A stretch of DNA of 64,000 bases from Novosphingobium meiothermophilum. Lineage in GTDB: Bacteria; Pseudomonadota; Alphaproteobacteria; Sphingomonadales; Sphingomonadaceae. Positions 8,137-16,874 of the stretch are shown one piece after another. Each line of letters begins with the position of its first letter. Position 1 is the stretch's first letter. The stretch covers positions 124,001 to 188,000 of the forward strand of contig NZ_QGHL01000008.1 of NCBI RefSeq assembly GCF_003171715.1, read 5' to 3'. The notes beneath the pieces were generated by a model. It saw nothing but the letters and a program-made list of their open reading frames with translations, was not told the DNA's origin and searched no databases. Made by a program: the position numbers and the translations under genes.

Positions 8137-9096
8137 TCACACACCAAGCTTGCCGCGCAGGTTGCGCAGATCCTGCCAGCCTTCGAGCCGGGCCTTGAGA
8201 TCGGCGTCATCGGCGGGAAGATCGATCTGGAGCGTTACGAGCTGATCGCCGCGTGTGCCGTCCTTGCGGGTGAAGCCCTTGCCCTTGAGGCGCAGGGTTC
8301 GGCCGCTCGAACTGCCGGGCGCGACGGTGAGCATGACCGGACCATCGACGGTCGGCACTTTCACCTTCGCGCCGTGGACCGCCTCGGCAAGGCTGATCGG
8401 CAGATCGAGCCGGATATTGTCGCCATCGCGCTCGTAGAACGGATGGCCGCCGATCTCGATGGTGACAATGGCATCGCCGTTGCCGCCGGGGCCGGGTTCA
8501 CCCTTGCCGGCAAGCCGCATCTGCTGGCCGTTCTCAAGGCCGGCCGGCAGCTTGAGGTCGATCGTCTTGCCATCGGACAGGGTGATGCGCTGGTTTGCGC
8601 GGGTTGCCGCATCGACGAACGAAACCTTCAGCCGGTAGCTGACGTTGGCGCCCCGTGGCGGCGGGCCGCGGCGCGCACCTGCGCCCATGCCACCCATGCC
8701 GCCCATACCGCCACGCCCGCCAAACAGGCCCTCGAAAATATCGCCAATGTCGATGCCTTCCGGCCCGGCGCCGCCTTCGAACCCGCCATCGTGGCGAAAT
8801 CCGCCCTGCGTGCCGCGAAATCCGCCGCCAAAGCCACCTCCTGCGAAGCCGCCTCCGGCAAAGGGGCCGGTCGGGTTGCCATCGGCGTCGATCTCGCCCC
8901 GGTCGAACTTCGCTCGCTTGTCCTTGTCGGACAGGAGATCGTAGGCGCGCGTCACTTCCGAAAAGCGCTCCGCCGCCGCAGGGTTGTCCTTGTTGGTATC
9001 CGGATGGAGTTCCTTTGCCAGCTTGCGATAGGCGGACTTGATGTCCTTCTCGCTCGCGCTGCGCGGGACTCCCAGAATGGAATATGGATCAGCCAT
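8137..9096 (-). CDS. DnaJ-type co-chaperone of the CbpA class
   Basis: A 319-residue Hsp40 protein that stimulates DnaK ATPase activity. The J domain (about 1-70) has the HPD motif in LHPDTNKDN. It is followed by a Gly/Phe-rich linker (about 75-150, with many GGGF and GGMGGM steps) and the C-terminal peptide-binding domains (about 155-310). The Cys-rich zinc finger of DnaJ proper is missing, so CbpA-like (class II) is the right level of call. It is divergent from pdxH, 202 bases away, an arrangement familiar in alphaproteobacteria. Confidence 0.92.
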   Translation of the reverse strand: MADPYSILGVPRSASEKDIKSAYRKLAKELHPDTNKDNPAAAERFSEVTRAYDLLSDKDKRAKFDRGEIDADGNPTGPFAGGGFAGGGFGGGFRGTQGGFRHDGGFEGGAGPEGIDIGDIFEGLFGGRGGMGGMGGMGAGARRGPPPRGANVSYRLKVSFVDAATRANQRITLSDGKTIDLKLPAGLENGQQMRLAGKGEPGPGGNGDAIVTIEIGGHPFYERDGDNIRLDLPISLAEAVHGAKVKVPTVDGPVMLTVAPGSSSGRTLRLKGKGFTRKDGTRGDQLVTLQIDLPADDADLKARLEGWQDLRNLRGKLGV

Positions 9097-9298
9097 GCCG
9101 ACAAGCTAGGATTTGCAGGCCCTGCCCGCAAGGTTGGCTTTCCTGTTGCAGGCAAGAGGAGTATGCGAGGCCGGCGCAATTGATCCCGGTCATTGCCGCT
9201 TCGGGCGGGTGCGCCAATCCTGCGCCCCTCGATGCATCTTCAGACCCTACCATTGTGGGGCCACCTACCTTCAGGCAAGACGCCCTCAGGAAAGACCC

Positions 9299-9910
9299 GT
9301 GACAACCGACCATAGCGCCGATGCAATTCCCCACGCCGATCCCTTCGCGATCTTCGATGCCTGGTTTGCCGAAGCGCGGAAGACCGAGCCGAACGATCCC
9401 AACGCCATGGCGCTTGCCACCGCAACGCCGGACGGGCTGCCCTCGCTGCGCATGGTGCTGCTGAAGGGACATGGCCCGGAAGGCTTCGTGTTCTATACCA
9501 ATTTCCACAGTCGCAAGGGCGGGGAACTGGCGCGCAATCCCCATGTGGCGCTGCTGTTTCACTGGAAGTCGCTGCGCCGCCAGATCCGCATCGAAGGCCC
9601 CGTCCGGGAAGTGAGCGCGGCAGAGGCCGATGCCTATTTTGCCAGCCGCCACCCCGAATCGCGTCTTGGATCGGCCGCATCCGACCAGTCGCGCCCCCTG
9701 GCCGACCGACAGACCTATCTTGACCGGGTGGCTGCGCTGCGGGCGCAGTATCCCGATGGAAATGTTCCGCGCCCTGCGCATTGGTCGGGCTACCGGGTGG
9801 CGCCGGTAGCGATCGAGTTCTGGCAAGACCGAGACTATCGTCTTCACGAACGCCGCCGCTTCGTGGCGGATGGTGCTGGCGTGTGGACCAGCAGCCTGCT
9901 TTACCCGTAA
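9299..9910 (+). CDS. pdxH: Pyridoxamine 5'-phosphate oxidase
   Basis: FMN-dependent oxidation of pyridoxamine or pyridoxine phosphate to pyridoxal phosphate. The 203-residue product shows the family blocks LRMVLLKGHGPEGFVFYTN, SRKGGELARNP, LFHWKSLRRQIRIEG and, near the end, FWQDRDYRLHERRRF. The start is most likely the GTG at 9299, preceded by AGGAAAG. An ATG at 9113 would add 62 residues that look like non-coding sequence. It is followed after 12 bases by the CDF transporter. Confidence 0.95.
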   Translation: MTTDHSADAIPHADPFAIFDAWFAEARKTEPNDPNAMALATATPDGLPSLRMVLLKGHGPEGFVFYTNFHSRKGGELARNPHVALLFHWKSLRRQIRIEGPVREVSAAEADAYFASRHPESRLGSAASDQSRPLADRQTYLDRVAALRAQYPDGNVPRPAHWSGYRVAPVAIEFWQDRDYRLHERRRFVADGAGVWTSSLLYP

Positions 9911-9922
9911 GGGAACCGGCCC

Positions 9923-10900
9923 ATGGACATGACCCGCGCCGATTCCCATGCCGATCTGAACCGCAAGGCGGCGCTTGCCAGCATTTCGGTGGCCCTGCTT
10001 CTGTCCGGGATGAAACTGTGGGCCGTCTTTTCGACCGGCTCGTCCGCAATGCTCGGCAGCCTTGCCGATACCGCGCTCGATCTGGTGGCCAGCATTGCCA
10101 CCCTGCTGGGCGTCTGGATCGCGTCGCAGCCGGACGATCACAATCACCGTTTCGGACATGGCAAGGCCGAGGCTCTGGCGGCCATGTTCCAGGTGGTGCT
10201 GATCTCGATCTCCGCCATCGGCATTGCCTATCGCTCCATCGGCCAGTTCTTCGGCAAGGCGCAGGTGGCCGAAGCCGAGACGGGTGTTGCCGTTTCGGCG
10301 CTGGCCATGGTGGCGACGCTGGCCCTGTTGGCCTATCAGCGCCATGTGATCCGGCAGACCGGCAGTCTCGCGATCAGCACCGACAACGTCCACTACAAGT
10401 CGGACCTCTACCTTAACCTTGCCGTCATCGCAGCGCTCGCGCTGGATGTCTGGGCCGGCATCAGAGGCGCGGATGCGGTCTTTGCCTTCGGCATCGCGCT
10501 GTGGCTGGGCTGGGGCGCATGGGGCGCTTCGCAGGAGGCGGTGCACCAGTTGATGGACCGGGAATGGCCGCTGGAAAAGCGCGAACGCTTTCTCGAAGTC
10601 GTCGCCCGTCATCCTGAACTGAAAGGGATCCATGATCTGCGCACGCGCACCAGCGGCAATCGCGATTTCGTGCAGTTCCACCTCTGGGTCGATGGCAACA
10701 TGACGGTGACGCAGGCGCACGAGGTCATGGACGAGATTGAGGACAAGCTCATGGCCGAGTTTCCCGGCGTCGAGATCCTTATTCATCCCGACCCCGAAGG
10801 GCTGGTCGACGAGGATCTGATGGGTGCGGAAAATCTGCTCCACCCCGGTCCGGACCGCGCCAGCCCTGCCATTGCTGCCCAAGGTGCGCCTAACCGGTGA
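9923..10900 (+). CDS. Cation diffusion facilitator family metal exporter
   Basis: Proton-driven export of divalent metal (Zn, Fe or similar). The 325-residue product has six membrane segments (about 15-215) and a cytoplasmic C-terminal domain (about 220-295). Site A ligands are visible as LADTALDL in helix 2 and HYKSDLYLN in helix 5, and DDHNHRFGHGKAEAL is the typical loop after helix 2. The HxxxD form in helix 5 suggests a Zn-, Fe- or Cd-type subgroup more than Mn. Ten bases separate it from the PhzF gene. Confidence 0.92.
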   Translation: MDMTRADSHADLNRKAALASISVALLLSGMKLWAVFSTGSSAMLGSLADTALDLVASIATLLGVWIASQPDDHNHRFGHGKAEALAAMFQVVLISISAIGIAYRSIGQFFGKAQVAEAETGVAVSALAMVATLALLAYQRHVIRQTGSLAISTDNVHYKSDLYLNLAVIAALALDVWAGIRGADAVFAFGIALWLGWGAWGASQEAVHQLMDREWPLEKRERFLEVVARHPELKGIHDLRTRTSGNRDFVQFHLWVDGNMTVTQAHEVMDEIEDKLMAEFPGVEILIHPDPEGLVDEDLMGAENLLHPGPDRASPAIAAQGAPNR

Positions 10901-10910
10901 GGACCAGCGC

Positions 10911-11732
10911 ATGACAAGTCCGAGAGTGCCGTATTATCACGTCGACGCCTTCACCGCCCGCCCCTTGGGCGGCAATCAGGCTGCCGTGATGATACTTGAG
11001 GCGTGGCCGAACGATGAGGCACTTCAAGCCATCGGCGCCGAGAACATGTTTGCCGAAACGGCGTTTCTGGTGCCGGACCGCACCGGTCTGGCAGACTTTG
11101 AACTGCGCTGGTTCACCCCAGCCGTGGAAGTCGCGATGTGCGGTCATGCCACGCTCGCGTCGGGGCATGTCGTTCTGGTGCAGGAGCCGCTACGCGAGCG
11201 CGTGACATTCTCGACCCGCAAGGCAGGTGTTCTTGAGGTATCGCGCGACGGTGACCGTTATGTGCTGTCTCTGCCTGCCGTCGCGACCGCGCCAGGAGCG
11301 TTCGACGAAGCCGTGCCCCTGCTTGGCACTGAACGGCCTGCGGAAGTGTGGCAGTGCGATGGCTACACCATATTGCGTTATGCCACGCCTGACGACGTTC
11401 TTGCCCTTTCCCCCGATTTCAATGCCTTGATGCGATTTGGCGTGACACAGTTCATCGCCACTGCACGCGGAGAGGGGCATGCATCTGGAGCAGACATCGT
11501 CAGCCGCGTTTTCGTGCCCGGTGGTGGGATCGACGAAGATGCTGCAACCGGTTCGGCCCATGCCGCGCTCACCCCGTATTGGGCAAGCAAACTTGGGCGA
11601 ACGAAGTTCACGGCCCATCAGGCATCCGCACGTGGTGCTGATTTCGTCTGCCGTCTCGAAGGAGACCGTGTTCTGCTGGGCGGCAATTGCGTGACCGTGG
11701 TCGAAGGGTTGTTCAGGTTGCCCTATCGATAG
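10911..11732 (+). CDS. PhzF family isomerase/epimerase-like protein
   Basis: A 273-residue protein of the diaminopimelate epimerase fold. Signature stretches are FTARPLGGNQAAVM near the N-terminus, TPAVEVAMCGHATLA (about 62-76) and DEDAATGSAHAAL (about 200). Most PhzF homologues outside phenazine clusters have no known substrate, and no phenazine genes are present here. I chose the ATG at 10911, which follows GAGGACC. The last 10 bases overlap the end of the convergent serine hydrolase gene. Confidence 0.9.
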   Translation: MTSPRVPYYHVDAFTARPLGGNQAAVMILEAWPNDEALQAIGAENMFAETAFLVPDRTGLADFELRWFTPAVEVAMCGHATLASGHVVLVQEPLRERVTFSTRKAGVLEVSRDGDRYVLSLPAVATAPGAFDEAVPLLGTERPAEVWQCDGYTILRYATPDDVLALSPDFNALMRFGVTQFIATARGEGHASGADIVSRVFVPGGGIDEDAATGSAHAALTPYWASKLGRTKFTAHQASARGADFVCRLEGDRVLLGGNCVTVVEGLFRLPYR

Positions 11733-12847
11733 AGAGCCACCACATCGGCCAGCGCATCGACCACGCCGTCCAGCCGGTCGTCCTGCGTCTTGCCGAGCCG
11801 CACGACCGTGAGCTTGCGCGAGGGGCTGACCAGCACATACTGGCCAAGGTGTCCGATGCAGGCAAACAGATCCCTTGGCCCGCGATCCGGAAACAGCGCG
11901 GGCTTTCCGGCTGTGGGCGGGCGGTTCAGCCAGATCTGCGCACCGTATTGCGCCTCGCGCGGGGAGGGGGAGACCATGAAGTCGATCCACTGGCGCGGGA
12001 TGATCTGCGCTCCCTTGACCGAGCCCTTGTTGCGCAGGAACTCGCCAAAGCGCGCCCAGTCGCGCGCGGTGCCATGAATCAGCGACCCGCCGACAAGCGT
12101 TCCGGCGGCATCGAACTCAGGCAGCATCGATTTCATTCCGGCCGGTTCGAACAGGCGGGTGCGCAAATAGTCGGAAACAGCCTCGCGGCGGCTTTCCGCA
12201 TCGGGTGCCGGAGCCAGCACGCGCGCCGCCAGATCGGCCAGAATAACGCTGCTGGCGGTCGAATATTCGAACTTGCGGCCCGGTTCGGCCTCCAGCGGCT
12301 GCTCTTCGGCATAGCGCGCCATGTCGTCACGGCCATCAAGGAACAGCATCCGCACTTCATCCGACCGGTAAACCGGGGTGATGGCTTCCGAATGCCTGAG
12401 GCCGGATCGCATCTGCAGAAGCTGGCGCAGGGTAATTTCGCCGCGGGGATCGCCGGGGCGCTGCCACGCCGGGACGGGGGCCGTTTCATCAAGCCGCAGC
12501 CGCCCGTCGGAAACCAGCATCCCGATCATGACCCCGGTGATGCTCTTGGCCATCGACCAGCTCACGAAGCGGGTGTTTTCGTGATAGCCGGGAGCATAGC
12601 GTTCCGCGACGATCCGCCCGCCCTGCATGACGATGACGGCGCGCGTTTCGCCCTTTTCTGCGGCAAAGAGCGCATCGATGGCGCGGGCCAGCTTTTCGCG
12701 GTTCGTGCCGGGCTTTTCATCCACTGCCGCCAGCGCTTCTGCCGAAAGCGGCGGCGGACCGGGCGGGGGGGCATCCCCATGCGAGCAGGAGGCAAGGGCT
12801 GGAACCAGTGCCAGCGACACGATAAGGGGTAGCAAGCGACGGGCCAT
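11723..12847 (-). CDS. Serine hydrolase lipoprotein, beta-lactamase class C fold
   Basis: A 374-residue exported protein with a lipoprotein signal (LVPALASC, about residues 10-17), so it is probably membrane-anchored. The catalytic SxxK motif is SMAKS in VSWSMAKSITG. The second motif is probably YST in EYSTASS, and HGTARDW resembles the third. Family members are esterases, carboxypeptidases or amidases; true beta-lactamase activity is not implied. I chose MARRLLPL as start because the longer form lacks a signal peptide. It is divergent from the next gene by 32 bases. Confidence 0.9.
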   Translation of the reverse strand: MARRLLPLIVSLALVPALASCSHGDAPPPGPPPLSAEALAAVDEKPGTNREKLARAIDALFAAEKGETRAVIVMQGGRIVAERYAPGYHENTRFVSWSMAKSITGVMIGMLVSDGRLRLDETAPVPAWQRPGDPRGEITLRQLLQMRSGLRHSEAITPVYRSDEVRMLFLDGRDDMARYAEEQPLEAEPGRKFEYSTASSVILADLAARVLAPAPDAESRREAVSDYLRTRLFEPAGMKSMLPEFDAAGTLVGGSLIHGTARDWARFGEFLRNKGSVKGAQIIPRQWIDFMVSPSPREAQYGAQIWLNRPPTAGKPALFPDRGPRDLFACIGHLGQYVLVSPSRKLTVVRLGKTQDDRLDGVVDALADVVALYR

Positions 12848-12879
12848 GAGGCCAGTGCTTTCAATCAGAATCGGCACAG

Positions 12880-13260
12880 ATGGCAACCGGCAACAACAGT
12901 TCCCCCACAACTGCGTCCCTCACGATTGCACCGAAGCGGCGCAAGTGGCCGCGCGTTCTGATTGTCCTGTTCGCCATGGCGGCGCTGGCGCTTGCCGCCT
13001 TCTGGCCGACGCTCCGCAGCTTTGCCCTGACCGGCACCAGTTATGGCGCGCGGGTGGCATGTTCGTGCCGTTATGCGGGCGGACGCGATCTTGCCGATTG
13101 CCGCAAGGACTTCGAGCCGGGCATGGAACTGGTCACGCTGAGCGAGGACCGGCAGAGCAAATCGGTCACGGCGCGGTTCGCCCTGCTCTTCGGCCAGACA
13201 GCAACCTATCGCGAAGGCTGGGGCTGTGTGCTGGAGCCGTGGGAGAAGGGTGCGCCCTGA
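12880..13260 (+). CDS. Small membrane-anchored protein with CSC motif, unknown function
   Basis: A 126-residue protein. After a basic start (PKRRKWPR) it has one hydrophobic segment (about 25-45), followed by a short exported domain. That domain holds four cysteines: CSC in ARVACSCRYAGG, one in ADCRKDF and one in WGCVLEPWE. The spacing suggests disulfide bonds or a metal or haem site, but I recognise no named family. It is divergent from the serine hydrolase lipoprotein gene, and the 32-base gap must hold signals for both, which hints at a shared envelope role. Confidence 0.78.
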   Translation: MATGNNSSPTTASLTIAPKRRKWPRVLIVLFAMAALALAAFWPTLRSFALTGTSYGARVACSCRYAGGRDLADCRKDFEPGMELVTLSEDRQSKSVTARFALLFGQTATYREGWGCVLEPWEKGAP

Positions 13261-13315
13261 TCGGGGCTGGCGCCACTTTACCTCCGGCTCTCTGTTGCAA
13301 TTGCTGGTTTGAGCT

Positions 13316-14458
13316 TCAGCCTTCCGACCAGCGTTCGGTCGAATCGATCCAGCCGCCGCCCACCACCCTGTCACCGGCATAGATCACCGCCGCCTGTCCC
13401 GGCGCGACGCCATATTCGGGCTGGGCAAAGCGGATCGTGACGCTCTGCCCATCGCCCAGCGCGCCTTCAAGGCTGATCGGCACCGGCTTTGCGAGCGAGC
13501 GGACCTTGGCCATCAGCGATCCTGCGGGAAGGGGGCCGATGCGGTTGGTTTCGGTAATCCGCGCGCTTCCCACGGCCAGCATCACCCGCGGGCCGACCAG
13601 AACACGCCGGGCGGGGGCATCCAGCCCGACGACATAGAGCGGCTCTGCCTGCCCGCCGATTTCGAGGCCGCGCCGCTGGCCCACGGTATAGTGGATGATG
13701 CCCCTGTGCTGGCCCATAACCTCGCCGGTGGCGGCGTGCACGATCTCGCCGGGAGCGTCGGCTTCGGGGCGCACGCTGCGGACGATCTTTGCATAGTCGC
13801 CATCCGGCACGAAGCAGATGTCCTGACTGTCGGGCTTGGCGGCAACCGCAAGGCCCATTTCCTCGGCCATACGCCGGGTTTCGGTCTTGGGCAGGCCGCC
13901 AAGGGGAAAGCGCAGGAAGGCAAGCTGCTCTTCGGTCGTGCCATAGAGAAAGTAGGACTGATCGCGCGCGGGATCGGCCGCGCGATGCAGTTCCGGCCCG
14001 TGGACGCCGACGATTCGCTGCACATAGTGGCCCGTGGCAAGGCAATCGGCACCCAGTTCACGGGCCATGGCCAGCAGATCGGTGAACTTCGGCCCCATGT
14101 TGCAGCGGATGCAGGGAATGGGGGTGCGCCCGCTCAGGTATTCGTCGGCGAAGCGTTCCACCACCTCCTCGCGGAAGCTGGATTCGTGATCGAAGACATA
14201 ATGCGCGATACCGAGGCGATCGGCCACGGCGCGCGCATCGCGGATGTCGTCTCCGGCGCAGCAGGCACCCTTGCGGCCGGTGGCCGCGCCATAATCGTAA
14301 AGCTGGAGGGTAATGCCGATCACTTCGGCCCCGCTCGCCGCCGCGATTCCCGCCACGACCGAACTGTCGACCCCGCCAGACATGGCAACGACGATACGCC
14401 TTTCAGAGATCGGCGCGGGAAGATCGAACAGGTCTGGACAGGTGGCGGCAGAGATCAT
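13316..14458 (-). CDS. mnmA: tRNA-specific 2-thiouridylase MnmA
   Basis: Adds sulfur to U34 of Lys, Glu and Gln tRNAs using ATP and a relayed persulfide. The 380-residue product has the PP-loop [12 protein letters not shown] (about 26-37), a catalytic Cys in [10 protein letters not shown], the second catalytic Cys in [10 protein letters not shown] and the downstream [10 protein letters not shown] block. I chose the start at MISAATCPD (14458); upstream in-frame starts add 24 unlikely residues. Most of the gap to the plus-strand gene at 14603 is shared promoter space. Confidence 0.95.
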   Translation of the reverse strand: MISAATCPDLFDLPAPISERRIVVAMSGGVDSSVVAGIAAASGAEVIGITLQLYDYGAATGRKGACCAGDDIRDARAVADRLGIAHYVFDHESSFREEVVERFADEYLSGRTPIPCIRCNMGPKFTDLLAMARELGADCLATGHYVQRIVGVHGPELHRAADPARDQSYFLYGTTEEQLAFLRFPLGGLPKTETRRMAEEMGLAVAAKPDSQDICFVPDGDYAKIVRSVRPEADAPGEIVHAATGEVMGQHRGIIHYTVGQRRGLEIGGQAEPLYVVGLDAPARRVLVGPRVMLAVGSARITETNRIGPLPAGSLMAKVRSLAKPVPISLEGALGDGQSVTIRFAQPEYGVAPGQAAVIYAGDRVVGGGWIDSTERWSEG

Positions 14459-14602
14459 GGCGCGCGCTTTAGGCCGAATCCCGCGCAAGCGCAAAATCTG
14501 CGCGCACCGCGGCACGCGCGCATCGCACAAAATGCCGACTGAACAAAAGGTAATTGCGGCCTTTACCGGACCTTAGCCTTCTGGGGTTTAGGAAAGGTGG
14601 TG

Positions 14603-14947
14603 ATGGACATGAGCTTCACCGATCCCGCCGCCTTCGGCCCGGCCACTTCTGCAACCGGCCTGCGCCCGCTGAGCTGGCATGGCCTTTGCGCGCAGATCAC
14701 CGCGATGCAGGATCTGCGCCGCGCCCTTGCGACTGATCGCGAGCAGGCGGGCGAGGTGTCGGGCGCAAGCTTCGATCATGCCACCGCACGTTTCATGGCA
14801 ACCCTGATTTCGGGCGCTTCGGCGCAATCTCCAAGGTGTGAACAGCCTGTTAACCCTACCCTTTCAGCGAATGGCAAAGACAATCTTGCCAGAACTGCGG
14901 GCACACCGAACGTGGCGCGGACGGGCCACGCCGAAGCACGAGACTGA
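14603..14947 (+). CDS. Small protein of unknown function immediately upstream of sciP
   Basis: An open frame of 114 residues. In-frame starts are GTG 14597/14600 and ATG 14603/14609, preceded by AGGAAAGG. The first half (SFTDPAAFGP, LSWHGLCAQITAMQDLRRAL) looks protein-like and could form helices. The last third, after SGASAQ, has little recognisable character. The stop lies one base before the sciP ATG. I do not recognise the family, and it could be only a leader frame of sciP. Confidence 0.55.
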   Translation: MDMSFTDPAAFGPATSATGLRPLSWHGLCAQITAMQDLRRALATDREQAGEVSGASFDHATARFMATLISGASAQSPRCEQPVNPTLSANGKDNLARTAGTPNVARTGHAEARD

Positions 14948-14948
14948 G

Positions 14949-15248
14949 ATGATCGAGAACCAGAAAATCCGCCCGGCTCAGGTGATTGGCCCTCTTGGCG
15001 AGCCGCTCACGCTGGAGAACCTGCCTCCGCCGAACACGACGCGCTGGGTCGTCCGGCGCAAGGCCGAGGTCGTCGCGGCTGTCAATGGCGGCCTGCTGAC
15101 GATCGATGAGGTCTGCGAGCGCTACGGCCTGACGCTGGAAGAGTTTGCCTCGTGGCAGCGAGCGGTTGACCGCTCCGGGATGCAGGGCCTGCGCGTGACC
15201 CGGATCCAGCATTACCGCGATCTCTACGAGCGCCAGCTCAAATACTGA
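14949..15248 (+). CDS. sciP: CtrA inhibitor SciP (DUF1153 family)
   Basis: In Caulobacter, SciP binds the master regulator CtrA and represses CtrA-activated promoters in swarmer cells. This 99-residue product contains the full DUF1153 domain: PPPNTTRWVVRRKAEVVAAV, then a helix-turn-helix (LLTIDEVCERYGLTLEEFASWQ) and the basic tail QHYRDLYERQLKY. The ATG at 14949 was chosen over an ATG at 14838 inside the preceding frame. A TTAACC half-site at 14850-14855 resembles part of a CtrA box, but the second half is missing. Confidence 0.93.
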   Translation: MIENQKIRPAQVIGPLGEPLTLENLPPPNTTRWVVRRKAEVVAAVNGGLLTIDEVCERYGLTLEEFASWQRAVDRSGMQGLRVTRIQHYRDLYERQLKY

Positions 15249-15279
15249 TTTCAGCCTTTCCTTCAGGCTCCATCCGCGG

Positions 15280-15314
15280 CGGCCGCTTCCTTCGGGAGGC
15301 GGCCGTTGTTCTTT
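15280..15314 (+). terminator. Rho-independent terminator of sciP
   Basis: An 11-base-pair stem (CGGCCGCTTCC with GGAGGCGGCCG, one G-T wobble) is closed by a TTCG tetraloop and followed by TTGTTCTTT. It begins 31 bases after the sciP stop codon. Confidence 0.9.
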
Positions 15315-15398
15315 GGGGCATCTTTTGCCCTGCCTTGCCGAAGGGCTAACTCCGCAAAGCAGTTGGCGCGCGCCGCAGTGATACATAAAGTTACAGAT

Positions 15399-15427
15399 GC
15401 CGAAATGACACGCCGCTTCATTTCGGC
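15399..15427. promoter_or_regulatory. Perfect 10-base inverted repeat, possible operator
   Basis: GCCGAAATGA (15399-15408) and TCATTTCGGC (15418-15427) are exact reverse complements with a 9-base spacer. No T-run follows, so it is not a normal terminator. It lies 266 bases before the efflux adaptor gene. The geometry suits a dimeric repressor, but no regulator gene is adjacent. Confidence 0.5.
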
Positions 15428-15484
15428 GTAAGTCCTTCGTCGAGGCAGAATTGCACCTCGTCGGAACGGGGTCTATTGCTTCTG

Positions 15485-15498
15485 CCTGACATGTCAGG
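15485..15498. promoter_or_regulatory. 14-base perfect palindrome, possible operator
   Basis: CCTGACATGTCAGG is a gap-free palindrome about 195 bases before the efflux adaptor start. Palindromes of this kind are used by TetR-type regulators of RND pumps, but a regulator gene is not seen next to it. Confidence 0.45.
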
Positions 15499-15597
15499 AC
15501 TGCAGGGTCGCAGTGTTGCGGCAGCGAATTGACTGTGTGATACACCTGTTCGGGAAAAAGAAGGGGGCAGCCCTCGCTCCTGCGTTGGTCCAGTAAA

Positions 15598-15619
15598 CGG
15601 CCCGGTAAGCGGCCCGGTA
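15598..15619 (+). repeat. Short 12-base-period direct repeat
   Basis: CGGCCCGGTA occurs at 15598-15607 and again at 15610-15619, followed by a diverged continuation (GCCGGTG). It lies about 75 bases before the efflux adaptor start. No function is evident. Confidence 0.6.
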
Positions 15620-15692
15620 GCCGGTGTTGCCTGAGATGGCGAGGATGCTGGCAAAGGCGGGGTTCAGACGCGGAGCGAAGGCGGTGAAACAG

Positions 15693-16865
15693 ATGAACTA
15701 CGAGACAACGATTGATCCCGCCAGTGCCGATGCTGTCCGCGCTTTCGAAAGCGAGGGTCTGGACAGGTCGTCCCTGCGCCGCAATGCGCTGATTGCGCTG
15801 GGTGTCCTTGCCGTGCTCGTCGGCGTCTGGTATTTCATGCACGGTCCCTCTGGCGCGGATGATTCAGCCGCGAAGGCGCAGGCGCAGGTCGTGACCGTCG
15901 TCGTGCCGGGCCAGACGACGATTGCCGGCATGATAAACGCCAGCGGCACCATCGCCGCGCGGCGTGAAATGCCGGTAGGCGTTGCCGGTGAAGGCGGGCG
16001 GGTGGTCCAGGTGCTCGTCGATGCGGGCGACTGGGTGAGGGCCGGGCAGGTGCTTGCGGTTATCGACCGTGCCGTCCAGACGCAGCAGATTGCCAGCCAG
16101 GCCGCCAATGTCGAGGTGGCTGCGGCCGATGCCCGTCTGGCGCAGGCCAATCTGGATCGTGCGCTCAAGCTGGTTGAGCGGGGCTTCATATCGAAGGCCG
16201 ATGTCGATCGTCTTACCGCCACCCGCGATGCGGCCGTGGCGCGTGTCGGCGTGGCGCGCGCGGGGCTGGGCGAACTGCGCGAGCGCACCGCGCGCCTCAA
16301 CATCGTGGCGCCAGCGGCAGGGCTGGTTCTGACTCGCGCTGCCGAGCCGGGCCAGATCGTCAGTCCCGGCGCGGGCGTGCTCTTTTCGATCGCGCGCGAA
16401 GGCCAGATGGAAATGCGCGCAAGGATTTCCGAGGCCGATCTCGCCCGGATCAGCGTGGGCGCGGTGGCCGAAGTAACGCCTGTCGGCATGGACCGTTCGT
16501 TCACGGGCGAGGTCTGGCAGATTTCCCCCACCATCGACCAGAACACGCGCGAGGGCCTGGCGCGCATCGCGCTGCGGTATGATGCGGCGCTGCGCCCCGG
16601 CGGTTTTGCCAGCGCCCGGCTGAAATCGGGTGTCGTGACCGCCCCGCTCCTGCCCGAATCGGCCATTCTGAGCGACGAAAAGGGCACCTATGTTTACGTC
16701 ATCGGAGATGACAACAAGGCGCAGCGCCGCCCGGTCAAGACCGGTGAGGTTAGCGAGAAGGGCATTGCCGTGCTGGAAGGAATCACCGGGCGCGAACGCA
16801 TCGTGCTCAGGGCGGGTGGTTTCCTCAATCCGGGCGACAAGGTTCAGCCGGTCATGGCCAAGTAA
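15693..16865 (+). CDS. RND efflux periplasmic adaptor subunit
   Basis: Membrane fusion protein linking an inner-membrane RND pump to an outer-membrane channel. The 390-residue product has a cytoplasmic tail, one membrane anchor (about 30-47), a lipoyl/barrel-sandwich domain (GEGGRVVQVLVDAGDWVRAGQVLAVID), an alpha hairpin (about 120-190) and beta-barrel and membrane-proximal domains. I chose MNYETT at 15693; the ATG at 15624 adds residues with no family support. The permease follows after 9 bases. No outer-membrane factor is in the operon. Confidence 0.92.
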   Translation: MNYETTIDPASADAVRAFESEGLDRSSLRRNALIALGVLAVLVGVWYFMHGPSGADDSAAKAQAQVVTVVVPGQTTIAGMINASGTIAARREMPVGVAGEGGRVVQVLVDAGDWVRAGQVLAVIDRAVQTQQIASQAANVEVAAADARLAQANLDRALKLVERGFISKADVDRLTATRDAAVARVGVARAGLGELRERTARLNIVAPAAGLVLTRAAEPGQIVSPGAGVLFSIAREGQMEMRARISEADLARISVGAVAEVTPVGMDRSFTGEVWQISPTIDQNTREGLARIALRYDAALRPGGFASARLKSGVVTAPLLPESAILSDEKGTYVYVIGDDNKAQRRPVKTGEVSEKGIAVLEGITGRERIVLRAGGFLNPGDKVQPVMAK

Positions 16866-16874
16866 GGGCAGACC

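Larger units (their letters stand above)
15315..15692. other. Gene-free stretch upstream of the RND efflux operon
   Basis: I see no convincing coding frame here. The region holds an inverted repeat (15399-15427), a 14-base palindrome (15485-15498) and a short tandem repeat (15598-15619), listed separately. It is unusually AT-rich around 15378-15400 (ATACATAAAGTTACAG), which may be a promoter. The efflux adaptor start at 15693 follows directly. Confidence 0.7.

Noticed and set aside
10911..11732. Phenazine biosynthesis cluster
   Set aside because: Only a PhzF-like protein is present; no other phz gene is nearby, and such homologues are common outside phenazine producers.
14850..14868. CtrA-type box (TTAA-N7-TTAA) before sciP
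   Set aside because: Only one half (TTAACC) is present; the expected second half reads CTTTC.
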